DNA from: Mesodorylaimus sp. YZB2_4
Lineage: Eukaryota > Nematoda > Enoplea > Dorylaimida > Dorylaimidae
NCBI GenBank assembly: GCA_030248295.1
Contig: JASANH010000705.1
Location: 1 to 64,000, forward strand
DNA length: 64,000 nucleotides
Direction: 5' to 3'
The notes beneath the pieces are model-generated. The model was not told where the DNA came from. It worked only from the letters and a program-made list of their open reading frames with translations, and made no database searches. Positions 12,840 to 26,000 of the stretch are shown one piece after another (positions within the stretch are counted from its first letter, which is position 1; every line of letters starts with the position of its first letter). The translations under genes were made by a program, and so were the position numbers.

Positions 12840-13484
12840 TGATGGCGTCATGTAAAGACGAAATTAACGCAAGCTGTTGCATGAGAACCATATCTATTAC
12901 TTTTCCAAATCGACGGCTGATCAAGATCATGGAATTCAGGTGTGCGAGAAGTCTAAGCAGAAAACGAAGATGGTCAAGGAGAACTTCACCAGGCGAAGTG
13001 CAAGGACCATGTGTGGACGGCTGGCGGGGTTGTTAAAATCATTGACCCGCACAACCATGCCGCTCAAGCCGCACAAGCCGAAGCGGTTCAACTGGTCGGT
13101 GAAGTGAAGGAACGCGCTTGTACAACCAATGAGCAGCCGCAGCAGATCCTCGGGAACATGATCGCAGGAGTCCATGGCGACGCTGCTGCGCTGCTTCCGA
13201 AGAAACCTGCCCTGAAGAAGATGATGCAAAGGGCCAGGCACGATGCTGGTGCTCCTCCGCTCCTGCAGACGGTCGAAGAGCTGATTATACCCGAGGAACA
13301 CCAGCAAATTCGCATCGATGGGGCCATGCAACAATTTTTGATGTACAACTCTAGAAATGAGCTTTTTCCTGGACGTATGCTGATTTTCTCAACGAGGAGC
13401 AACTTGCAGCTTCTCGCTAAAAGCGGTGAGTGGTTCGCACTCGGACCGTTCAAACACAGAGCTGAGGTCGGTCTGTCAGGCTGA
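12840..13484 (+). pseudogene. Decayed FLYWCH zinc-finger / MULE-type transposon protein (N-terminal part)
   Basis: Pieces in different frames read as a FLYWCH-type zinc finger: LYYFSKSTAD-like, then MEFRCA, then KSKQKTK, then CKDHVWTAGGVVKI and the closing HNH (IIDPHNHAAQ). At least two frameshifts separate them. After the finger a single frame (13011-13484) continues with a helical Ala/Glu-rich segment (EVKERACTTNEQPQQILG), then LEELIIPEEH-like text and LIFSTRSNLQLLAKSGEWF. This order is typical of Mutator-like element proteins just before the DDE domain. The DDE catalytic domain itself is missing. It is a dead transposon relic and may be related to the Mutator-type MITE at 38.0-38.7 kb. Confidence 0.6.
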
Positions 13485-16400
13485 GGGGATGAGGCGAGAA
13501 TTGTCTTACACGGCCAAGACAACCTAAGATTACCATCAAGCGGCTTGAGCACATTCATCACGATGGTAAGCAGAGCGCAGCGCACTACATAAACTAACTT
13601 ATTGTTAGATAACTGGCTCAAGCCTACCAGAATCCTAGCTGTTTTCACAGACTAGAAAACCGTATTTGACACTCTGCAGCATCCCCCTCTGTTCTGACCT
13701 CATTTACCAAGACGACATTTTGACACGACAATGAGGCCTATATGATCGATAACGAATGAGTAAAAGATACGAAATACGATTTTCAATTTTTTCCATCGGC
13801 TTTTCAGATATTTCTAATGACGGCATTAAACTTTCCCAGAACATCCCGCCAAGGTGCCGAATCCGTCATTTTCTCGGCTCCATGTCGGTGCTCGATAGCT
13901 GAGACTGTCTACTCGTTTGGCTTCCGTCCCTCCACTCCTCGCTGGTGCCGGGTGTGTCACCCACAGTTGGGCGTGCAAGGTCAGCGAGGGTTCGTGGTTC
14001 GCAAGAGTACCTCCATCACCGGGACTGAACCGTGGACGAGTCCAGCCAATCGCTCCCAAGCAATACGGAGAGACGAATGCTGAACCGCTTGCGCCGCCGC
14101 CGCCGCCTTAAGTTAATTTCTAGATTCCAGGCTAGCACTTGGTGGTCACTCTTCGTGCTCTGCTTTCATGGGTAAACTGCCGCCCAGTAAAACCCGGAAG
14201 TTCAAACTTTCAGAAAACTTACCTTACAACTCTATGACCTCTGGTTGTCTGCTGGCTGATCTTTATCCTCCCCCTCCTCATCTTCTAACCTGAACAAGAA
14301 ATCGCGTACTCTGGAAATCAACAATGGCCAGACGGCCAACAAGTATTCCTCGACTGTAAAATTTCCTCGATTGTAAACTTGACCAATTCTGTGACGTGTG
14401 CAAAAAATCAAAAGTTTTCGTCAAGCTCTTTTTAGTTATCAACCTGAAAAATCGTCCTTAGCATTAAGAGTCCGGCTGGCTGGTCCAAGCAAGCACTGAA
14501 GTGTCTGCTTGCCATGGAGGGATCAACAGCGTGAAAAAACATCAAAGCACTTCTCACTAGTTTCTACCCATGCTTGCCCACATCCCCTCCTGTTTCACTC
14601 ACTTTAATTTTGTAAATATTTAATCAAGCATAAAAGAGATTGTTGTGCTCACTCAGAAAATATCTGCCTGGCTGTTATAGCTGTTCATCCTGTTCTTAAA
14701 TCATCCAATGCACACACCTGAATCACCCCACACCACATTCAGCATCCAAAACGTTCTTTTTAACAAGATGCTATGATGGAATGGATCGAGTGACTGTGGT
14801 CTTTTTGTATGCATACAAGAATAGAAGGTGTTTACCCAAGGTTTTTCTACACCCAGTCAAGTGTTCGAGCACAGTTTGCTTATTGCCAGTCGTCGTCATG
14901 GTCAAGTGGTGAGGGTGGTGGACAGAAGAGGCAGATGTAAGGCGACAAGAAAACAGACACGACAGGATGAAAAGGAGGACAGATGCGTGTATTGAATAGT
15001 GACTAGTCCATGTAGTAGTGCTCCATTTCTGCTCTTTTCATCCATACTCTATGCGAGACTCGTCAAAATTGTGGACATGGGCGACAAATACATAATAAAT
15101 TTGCTAGCCGCAAGGAGTGAATTTTGAATGGCACCTAGTCAGCCAAAGAAGAAACGAGGAAAAAACACTATTTTACGGGCATGGATCGAAATTGAAGTCC
15201 CCTCAGGCGTGAATATGTGTGCTAGAGAGTCGAGGGGCTCGGCTTACTAGTTACGTAGCCAAGATTCCAACAAGACCCTGTGGCTGGCCATTGGTCGAAA
15301 TAAGACTCCAGCCTGTTTACTTTTACACCCATTACTTCGTATTTCTTCGATTACGACATTTTCTTCGAGCCAGTCGCCAGCCACAGTCCAGTTCTAGCCT
15401 GTGGCCTACACTCGACTAGTCGATGAAATGTTGGACAGCGAGTTCTAAAGTTTCATAAAATCGACACCTCGAATCTATACTTTTGTGTCGAATAGCCAGA
15501 AACATCGTTAGCTGCTTGTTAGCTCTTTCTCGATTGGATTTTTAGACTCGTGTTTTCTTTCCATTTCTTCCTTTCGCCTTTTTGCTTCTACGAAACCAGT
15601 TTAAGGCCAATTTCGATAGCCTGAGTGAATTTTAGATGGACCTATTTTGAAATTTATTATTGCGCTTGTTATTAGATTCCACCAAAAACGAGGTGAGAAA
15701 ATTTTCTCCTGAGCATACCTGATTATAACGAGATAGTCGGGCTTGGAGTGGGCGGGTGTTGATTGGTGGGAGGTGCATTGTTTTGGGTATGGTCAACAAA
15801 AGAGTCCAGTTTCGTTGTCCAATGTCAACCAATTCCATAATATACAAAGGGTCGATTTGTGAAAACAGGACTGGACACTCGATCGTGTTGTGCTTGTAGC
15901 TGGCACTCTTTCTGTAGCAACTGTCGCACGAGTGTTGAATTTCTCGTACGAGTATCGCGCTCGTTTCATTGAATTGGCTGGGCTCATTAGAAAGCTTTGC
16001 TTGTCGGACGCCTCTTGGCTTGTTCGCCTTCCAAGTGCATCGAGGTTTTCGAAAAGTTTTCACGCGAATGTCATCTCTCTTTCGGCGAGGTGAAATAGTT
16101 TGCGTATGAGAAATGGGTACTCGGGGTTGCTTAATGGATATAGGAAACGTCAGCCGTCTCTCGTTAAAGCCATTAGCGACCCGGACCCAAGAACGTGAGC
16201 AAAGACTTTTCAGCTAAAATAAGACAGCCGAAAGTCGAAAAGTGGAAACAGAGAGATGATAATAGAGTGGTTTTTTAGGCGGTTGGTAAAAGGGTGATGA
16301 AATGGAGAGGAGGCAGGGAAGAATTGGTTAGGCACTTGAGGCCAGGCGAAAGGAAACAGGCTTGGGTGGCAAAGTGGATAGTGTATCGGCAGCAAGCTGT

Positions 16401-19400
16401 CAAATGGCGGTCTATTTATGTCACCTATTACTGGTTGCAGCCAGCAGACTGGACTCGCACTGATCGTTGAATTGTGGTGAAACTAGGCAGGTACTGTACT
16501 GGTCATGGGCAGACGCTGCCCTAAGAGCGTAGTCTGCTTTAGTATCGACCTTTCCTGTCAGTGATAGTGCTCGGCGGGGGAACACACAGGTTTGTGTATC
16601 CTGTACTGTGCTGTAATTTCCGGCCCCTTTTTAAGGGCGAGTATATACTTTATTATACTGTTCAGGTAAGTGGTCGTGTCGTCCGTCGCGCGCACACCTT
16701 TTCGAGCGACGCCAGGTGTTCCACCCTGAACTTGACCAGCCGGACGCCAGGCGACTGGTCTTCTAGCCATTGGCGAGAAGACAGGGAAGTGTCGCTCTCC
16801 TGCCCTAAGGCCCACCCCGCCCTTGGAACCCCAAAGTTGACGGAGGCGAACTAGAAGACCATGCTTGAGCGAATGCAGAATAGGGCACGTTGCGGCAATG
16901 TCTAGTCCCCCGGGACCCAAGTGCGTTCGTGAGTCTGTGATGCGAGTTTGCAACCAAGATACGAGTACTGTATCCCACAGCTGGATCGCATAGGGTTTAA
17001 TCCGATCCGATCTGATCCGGAAGTGAACTGTATCTGTTCTTTCACAGTATAGTTACGATGTAGCATATCGCTGTTCCTGTATTCGCACTCTTGGTTGAGC
17101 CTTCAATTTAGCCTTTCCAACAGGCTGTTATTACTCACCTCTGCTTTGCGCTGCTCTGTTTTTGCTACATACTGTGCTCGTAACCTATGGCGCTATCAGT
17201 CTACGCATACTCGACCAGTAGAGTCCCCCTCCATCCTGCAGGCTACGCTGCAAGACCATGCGTTCCCTATTTTTTCACCTTCAAAAAGGCCGCTCTCATC
17301 ACTAATTCCGTCACCACATGCACTTGGCAATCTTTTTTTTCATTTCCAGTTTCCTGCACTTGAATGAACTTCGTACAGAATCTTTTATGTTCATCTGCAC
17401 ACCGGAAACTCGAACTTACGACCCAGTTTTCCTTATAAAACATCATTTTGTTACGCTGCACATTTTGAAAACTTGAACTTCTTTTTTTGATTACAACATA
17501 AATAGACAATGGGAAAAACAAGAATATAAGTGAACTAGTGGGTATGAAAGTGAAGACGGGTGTTGGCTCACGTCTGGCACGCTAGCTCGCCTCGCATCCT
17601 ATTTGTTGTTTTTGTCAATTTGGGATAAGGATTTTAAGAATGGAGTCATTTTTGAGATAGCAGACAGCCTGGTCTTCTATGTAATATTGACAGTGACAGT
17701 TGGAGAATGAGAAGAGCCAGGTGACGCCCAGTTACCGCGTAAACAAACAGTCTGGACACTGGACTGGACTCGACTCGACGGCAGCTGCTTTGGTCAACCA
17801 AAACGGCCGGATTCGTGTCGGGCGCCTATTATAAGACCGGGTTTAGGTTTTTGGTTACAAATTCTACCGTTTTGGATTTTCATATGTTTGGTATAGTTCG
17901 GTTGACGCATTCTAAAAATCTAATGTCTAAAGTATTAAGGGGCGGGCAAATGGACGTGACGTGTACAAACAAGCGATTAAGAATACTATTTTTGTTTGCC
18001 ATCCAGACATTTTATAGCCAGCCTTGTTGTTAGCTGGTGCGGGGTGAGCCCCTTTGACCAGTCAGCCGGAGTACGAAAGGCAGGAAAGAGAAACTTAGCA
18101 AGAAGGGGGTCCAAGAAACGAAAGAATGATTCGAGCCAGCTGTCAACAGTTTTCCAAAAAGCTCAATGCTTTCTAAATGATCATGATGACGGGCCGTTGG
18201 AGGGGGGGAACAGACCCTGCGGCGATGATAGTTCTACGCTTTAACTTTAGCCCAAACCCTCTCACTTTCTCACTCGCTCCGGTACTAGGAACTGACAGCT
18301 GCTTCGAGTCGGCTCCGATGGTCGTCCAGGCAGCCGGTTACACTTTTCATCCCCCCCCCCCCCCGCGCGGTCGAATGGCCTCGAGGATGTACGATTAAGC
18401 GTTTTAAGCGGACGTTTGTCGAATCTAGGATTAGTGTTGAGGGTAAATGGATACCCAAAAAAGGATGCTGGGTTTGGTGGCGCTGTGATCGCGCGTCGTG
18501 TGTGAGGCTGTCCAGGCGTGGCGTGGCGTGTCTGGTCTGCGGACTGAGGAGGTTCGCAATGAAAAAGGGTCGGTTTTGAGGCGAGAAAGGGAGGACAGGC
18601 AGAAATGACGAGCGACGTGAGGCGAACGGGTGGTTTGGCCTCGTGTTGCGTTTCATGCTCATTATTCTTGTCCTATGCGTCGGTCATTTTCAATGGTTTC
18701 AAAGAGAACGTGAAAAACTAGTGTTTGAATTTCGTGATCATCAATTTTCCAGTTTTTCAATAGAAAATTTATATTTCACATTTTCTTTCTATTCATCACA
18801 GATTGACGGTCCTGCCTGCCCGTTTTTCTTTTGTGTGTACTCACTCTTTTTCACACTGGCCGTCAATTTCGACAAGGCGTTGCTATTTATACTTCTATTC
18901 ACTAAAAATTTAGTATTTTCTATTTAAAAAATATACATCTATTCATTAAAAACTTTTTTCTTCGGTCACAATGCGAATTGAAGAGAGTAAGTGCAATGCA
19001 CTGTCCTGTGCATAGTTTCGAGTCAGTTGGTGGTTTTGAGACGAGAGAGGTGTAATATAAGTGTGCGCCCTAGATAGGCCGGTCTTGTCACAACAATCCT
19101 TCTCCCACTATTTCATACTGGCCATTTGTGTATTAGTCGTTTCAACGAAAGCGTTCGAGCAAAAAAATTTTCCTCTTCTTTTTCTCTCAATTTGACTAGT
19201 TTACTATTTGACGCTTTCACAATTTTTACGACTCCTCGTTTTCTCCATACCCAATAATATTCTTGGTCTTCTTGAGAGCCATGCGATATTTCATGCTGAT
19301 CCTCTGCGGGATGTGGTCTTATGGTTGGGTGAAAACGTTATTTGTAATGAATATGGTTAACTCGTTTTTCAAGGTGCCGCCTTACGAGTAACGGAAGTTT

Positions 19401-20040
19401 AAAGGGAAGATGGAGAGACTAGTACGAAAAGTGTGATGCGTTTTTGATGGAGCTGTTGAAAAGTTATTTGTGCATCTTTTACGATTGGGAGAAGCCGATT
19501 CGAATGAGATCAGGGCATGCGGGGTTTTCATGCTGGCTAGTGTTTCCGGATGGTCCTTTATGGATTTGGGGAAGGTTTGTGGTTCTTGCACTTTGTGGGG
19601 GGGGGGGGGGGGGGGGTAAAAAAGCAAGGGTAATGTAACCTTTTTGTAAGTTTTTAATCTTTTACTCCTTTTTGGGTTTTGATTCTTTTGGACTTGACCT
19701 AGACATACTGTACTGCGACTTGGGGCCCTCGGGGATGTCCGATTGAACTGGGTGCGGGCAGACCAGGATCAGATTTTTGTCACCTGTGTTGTGTGGTCGC
19801 CTGCAGTAAGCGTCGCGTTGTTTCGCTACTCTTTCTGGTTTTTTGCTGCTTAGTACCAGTTCTTATCTGGCATCTTATCAGTTCTTCCATTAGAATGTGA
19901 GTCACTGGTGGTCAGAGTGCATTCAAGCTCGAATTCCTCGAGTACCAAGAATTGTAATTTTGTTCTTCCCCGCGCGTGGTTCCCGCTGTCTCTTACTCCG
20001 ACTCCCCAAAGACATATCCAATTGGTGCCTTCACTTTTAG
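13485..20040. other. Long non-coding stretch upstream of the UNC-5 exons
   Basis: About 6.5 kb without a supportable exon. It probably contains the promoter, signal-peptide exon and first intron(s) of the UNC-5 gene. One candidate hydrophobic start is the frame at 18,643 (MLRFMLIILVLCVGH), but no splice link to the Ig exon could be established. It also holds a dispersed repeat (16,630-16,850) and C- and G-homopolymers (18,352-18,364; 19,598-19,616). Confidence 0.5.
16630..16850 (+). repeat. Dispersed repeat family D, copy 1
   Basis: Shares an ordered series of blocks with 32,427-32,640 in the same orientation: AAGGGCGAGTATAT, then GTGGTCG, then GACGCCAGGTGT, then GACTGGTCTTCT and TCCTGCCCTA. 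It is an interspersed repeat of unknown class. Confidence 0.6.
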
Positions 20041-23000
20041 GAGATTCTTTGGGCGTGCTGCCATCGGATCGTAGTATTTGGTGGGACACGATCGGTTCGC
20101 CCCCGCCTCCTTTCCCGCTTTCAAATTTAACCATATCTACTGGTGTTGGCGTCAACAAAGGTGGAGGCATGACCGATATCAGACGCCCCGTCTTGATTCA
20201 AGCACCCGAAGACTCCTATATCGTGCGTAATCGTCCGGCCAAGTTGACATGTCGGGCCATATACGCCGATCGGATTAGTTTCAAGTGCGACGGTGAATGG
20301 GTAAGTATTGGATGCAGGCAGGGGTCGGGGACACAAGGATCATAAAAACTACCTTATGCCATCGAGTGCACTTGTACCTGATGGTGGACCAGTCGGGCGC
20401 GTGTCCACTTGTACATTTCCTGCTACTCGGATGGACTGCCATGTGGCGCCCGTTTACGAACATAGGTCGGGGCGGAGGGTGCGTTGTTTGAACGAGTACA
20501 GTACGTAACGGATTATGTTCGAGTGTCCGCCGCCCGTCCGTCTGCCCACTCCAAAACAAAAGAGGCCAATGGTCAGTAAAAGCGAGTGGTAGCATTTAGA
20601 TGGCGTCACTGGTTGTACGGGTTCATTGTCCGAGTTACGTGTCCCAGCATCAATACTGCGCGTTTTATCTGCTGGACGTCGCACAACTGTCCACATTTTG
20701 CCGAGGTCACCTTTTCCAAGTGCCGTAATGGGCCGGGGGGTGGGGTGTCGTGTTCTGTCATGTTCGTGGATGTTATTTTAATGAACCTCGTAAAACGGCG
20801 TCTTTTAACGCCGACCGACCGTCTTTTTTGGTTTTGAGGGTTCGTCGGGCAGGTTTTGTCACGCTCGGTGGAACCTATGCAGACATTGTCAAAGACGGAT
20901 ACGGTCGTTGACCACCTGGCGTTTTTTTAATGGGTGAAAGGCGAGTTGGTTTAACGGGGGCCTGGTGGGCATTATTTGTATTGGGGGAGTGATTTAGTGG
21001 AAGGCGGGTGTAATGAACGCCTGATTTGGCCAGCTTTCATTCTAGGACAGGTGGTTTTTCCCTTCTCCCCATATATGTGCGCCGAGTCTAAAGGTGCGAT
21101 TGTTTACTGTTGGTCCTCGGAGACACCCCCACCATAAATGGTCATCGTAGTGGAGACAGGGTCGATGAGCGAGGCGGGCCGGCATGATGGCGGTAGTGAT
21201 TTGTAATGGATACGGTGCGGGTCAAACCTTGCTGCCGATATGGACATGCACAGTTTTGGTTATCTCGATTCATGTGAATGTAAACAATGCTGGCGCCATT
21301 TCGCGCATACCAGACATTAGAGAGGGGCACAACAACAAGCCTCATAAATAATCAGCACCCGCATACCCGCTGAGTCTACGAGAAAGTGATGAGGGTGAAA
21401 ATAGAACCCATTCTCTTGATGCGAATCGAGCAATTGGACGTGCTTAGCATATGTTTTTAGATCAGCCTTGTATACACAAGCCGTTTGTCAAAATTTGAGT
21501 CATTCTCTGATTTAAAAATATGAATAATATCCATCTTCCCAGCTTGGCACCGATTGTTTTTGTGCGTGATTTCATGAAAAATTTTGAGCCCGCCAAGGAA
21601 ATTTGAGCACACGCCCAGCATGGGGGGATCATTATTTTGGAAAAAAGGCGATTCGAATAGGTATATTTTTTAAAAAAGAGGAAAAGCGTCAGGTGCGTGA
21701 TATATTTTGTGAGGAGGCGGTCGACCGTGAAGTGTCATAGACTGGTCCTATAATACACACCACACAAAGCACGCGGGACAAATATGGAAACACGTGAAAA
21801 TAATCTGTTCAACGACACCGGTTCGCAAGGGAGCAGTGAGTGTGTAGAATATTTCAAACGATCCATCATCAAATGTCTTCTACGTTTCACGTCTGTTGCT
21901 CCTTTGACACAAGATTGCACCTTGACTCGAGGGAATAGCATTGAGACACCTGCATTTTAGATGACGAATAAGGGCATCCGAATATCTTGGGCCTGCAATG
22001 GTCGATATGAAATACAGTAGGACTGAGCTGACTAGGCAGAGTGGGCTAGCAGGCGCTTGTGCACAGTTTTTGGTGCGCTGCACATCAACCCACATGGAGT
22101 GACCGCCTTGTCACAGAAGGTCTACACAGTGTGGGCAGTGTAACAGTGGGGGCTCTACTTGTGTTCTGTCATGAATATCGAACTGCTTAAGTGAGTGGAA
22201 GAACAACTGTTTAGCACATTTCGGTAGACCAGCCACATATCGAAATAGGTGTATCATACCACCATACAGTATATACATATGTACGTACAATATAACAGTG
22301 ATCGGATGCTCTTGTGGTGTTACAGGGATGCAGTGCCTTGTCATTCCACCATCGTCCCATGTCGCATAACCAGGTTAGTTAGAAATTCCTTATCAGCACC
22401 TCTTTTGTTGTAGGTTCGTCAAGAAGAACACGAAATACGTCAAGGTATCGAGGCAGTGTCGGAACTGCCCTACTTGGAAGCGGTGGTCAATGTTCACAGG
22501 CCGGACGTTGGATCGCAGGGGATCGGATGCGAGTGTTATGCGTACACCACAAACGTACCCTCTGCCACTTCTGGTGCCAATTCGCCTGGTGCTAGCGGCG
22601 GCAATTTCGGTGTGAAAAGCGATCGAGCGACAGTGAAGATTGCCAGTAAGTATAAAAAGTGTACCAGTTGGGGTGGGTGATAGAAAAAGATATTTTCACA
22701 CACTATTTTTGTTGGAATTGATGGATTTCTTAGCCTGAATATCATCAATTGTCGAAACATGCCTTCTTTGTAGGTTTTTGTAACATTTTCCTGTCATTGG
22801 GGTTGAGTTGAGGGTCTGACCATTTTCCTGTCATAAATCTGTCCTTTTGCGCACAGTCAATGTGTGCGGGCAGTTTTGGTTTTGGGAACAGCCGGTTATG
22901 TTGGAGGTCGTTTGGAGATGCCGTAGTGGCCTTTGAGTGGCCGTCTCTATTTTGGCGATGGGCTAGATTGATGTTTGATATTGGACGCATTTTTGGGTGA

Positions 23001-26000
23001 ATGAGGGACCGCCCGTTCGGTAACTCGTTTACATATCTTTGACTGCATCAAATAATCGAGCGTAGCCAACACACGAGGACGACTTTATTGAGTTTACTGA
23101 CGTCCCTTCGCGTTTTTCGCTCGGCTCGGTCTTTTCCTTTTGGGATAACGATCGTAGGGGAGTGGAATAGACGTGTCCTCGTTCGGCCTGTTTCCGCACG
23201 TCTTCGATCTTGGACTAGTCTGCATACGGGCAGTTTGGTTCAAGGCCGAAACGAGTCCTAATCCGGCTAATTTGTCTCCGATCATGTCTTATTGAATCAA
23301 GATTATTCACTTTCTCCTATTTCGTCTCGCTCAACTCTAAGCTGCGCGGGAAAACGATTATCATATTTTCTTATTCCGACATGTTAGTCTGACTGCATGC
23401 ATAGCGGAAAGGGAAATCGAACGAAGGGGGCTACCATCAAAAAGTAGCCGACCTTAATCATAAACAGCCACTTTTCGGTTAGAAGAAACGTCAAGAAAGA
23501 TGCATCACGTTCGACAATAACACCTAGGTCGCATAGGAGGGTGCGAGTCCGTGGTTGGTCTTTCCATTACAATTTGCCAAAGCCATCAATTTTCGAAACG
23601 AGATTTGCAACCGGTTTGAATCATTCGTGTATTTTGGCCACCGACTGCTGTCGTTTCAATTTTCCAAGGCAAGACAAGAAGGAAAAGGGACGAGGCCAAT
23701 TTTGTCTCACATACCCTCTATGAGGTCTTTGTATAAAATGAGGGGCTCGCAAAATCTTATTTTAGCTTCTTAGGGGCGGCAAAATCCAGTTTAGCGCATT
23801 TGGTCTAGAACAATCGTTTCTTAATTGATCACTATAGTCTGGTCTCGTTAAGCGACCTCCCCCGGGACTCATTCGTTTGCACCAGTTCCATTACGAACGA
23901 GCATCCGGAGACGCGCTTTTTAGGGAATCCGTGCGCCCATGGCATAGGATAGGCGTTGTTTAGAAAGGAAGCGTAAAATTTAGATTACGCATTTTGTATT
24001 TGGTTAGATATTAAGCAAGGCGAGATAACAGGCACCAATTAGGGCAAAAAGCGGAAATGGTAGACGATTAAAAGTGAATCAGCCAGTTGATCGGCTTTTG
24101 AGATTTGGTTTCAAACACACGACCCTCCCCTCTTCTTCAATCTTATCTCTTGTCTTCTTCTGCACCCACAGAACTGGCAAAGGGGCTTACATTTTCATTC
24201 GCTTCGTCAATTTCCATGCTTGTAAGCTATTCAATTTTATGTAGGCTCCGTTTTGGTCTCGGATTAGGGTGTGGTGGGATTCTGGTGCAGGGGAACGTCT
24301 GGCCAAGAAGGCGGGAGGGGAAATGTTGGAAATTGAAGAGTTGAGAACGTGAGAGAAGAGTCCACTGAGTAACTGGACCTGACTAAAGCTTTCCAGCTTC
24401 TGGGGCTCGGACAGACGGAGAGTGACGGCTTATCCAAGATTCTAAAAGAAAGCACGGGATTGCAAAAGTGTGTAAACAAGCTCTGTGGACTCTGAAAACT
24501 GTTTTTCTGATGTAGCGCCAACAAAAATCTAATTTTCAAAATCAGACAGCAGAATTCAGACTGACTGGAAGTTCAAAAAAAGCAATTTGTAAGTTAAATG
24601 TAGAAACCAGACTGAAACAGAAAAACAGTGGACATTATTATCTGAAAATCAATGAGCAGGTAAATAAGAAGTCGAATTGGCCTAAACTGAAAAACAGTGG
24701 ACTTATAACGGTACTTATTGACCAAAAATGGGAGTCAGTGGCGAGACCCAGAATATTACTTTTCCACAACCCATCCACGATTGATGGCTGCGAGTATGAG
24801 CAAGCGTCAATTCGTCAAAGGCCGATTTGAGATGGGATCGTTTTCCATCTATTTCCTGACCGCGTGGCGTGTTTTGGTTCGAGACGCGTCTTCGAACTCC
24901 ACTCGCCTCCTCCATTTCGTTTCTTGGTCGAGATAAGAAAGCGAGCCGGCAGATGCTTCTTTCGGTTCGGGGGGGGGGGATGGCTTCTTGTTAGGCATTT
25001 GATGCAATATTGATGACCATGGCGTTTCCAATGGCCATTTGTTTGTAAACGTCGGCAGTTTTGTGTATACTTTTGAAAAGGGTCCGAGGGGGAGGCTGTT
25101 GATGGTTGGGGGTGGGGCTGGGCAACCTATACTAGCGTATTTGTTCACTGAAGCGAGAAACTGCTCCGATAACCAACGGTCTAACCAGAGCGGGCATTGC
25201 ATACGATACCAGCCATAAACAGGCCAAAGAGTGCGAGGCGTAAATATATGCTGGTCATATTCCCATTGCTTTATGTACATAAGACACGCGATTACGAGAG
25301 TGAATAGTGGGAATGGGGAGTAGCAGGAATAAATAGGGGCCAATTTTCGGTGCAATAGACAAGCGGATGGCGTGGTAACAACACGCCCCACCCACACCCT
25401 TTATGTATTTCGTAACCGACATGGTCTCGGGCGCATCAATCGAGTAAATCGGAGCCAAGAAGACGATTAGATAAGATGTATGACAAATGAATGTGCTGCA
25501 GTTAAGGATGTAAATGAGAATATTTTGATTGCGTGTCTAACATACAAGTCACGATATGGGATTTTGAAGGATCGGGGAGAGCATAAACTAGGGAGCAAAC
25601 AGGAAGGAACAGGCCACGGGTACACAAGTGAAGGGCTTGGAAGGGTGTTCAATTGCTGGACTCGTCTGACGGACTAACGCCAAAAAATGGGTGGTTGGCA
25701 TAGACTTACTGTGATAACTGGTGCCAAGTGGTAACGACTGGCTGGCCTGCTGACTGCTGCATAGAAGCGGCATCGAGAGAAGACTGAAAATGCACACAGT
25801 GTTGATGTGGGCTACATTCAACAAACCTTAGTGCAGGCATTTTTTCCATCAGGCTAAAATGCAGAAAACTTCGTGGTCCTGATTTGCTTGGCCGTTTCTA
25901 CAGATATAGCACAACTCTACTTCCAGCTGGTATCACGTTTGACATCCACAGGCGCATGACTTACGGTACATTCCATTTTAGCATTGTCCAAACATTTTTT

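Noticed and set aside
15632-16063. 143-codon minus-strand frame as a gene
   Set aside because: Polar low-information sequence with no recognisable motif and no partner exons.
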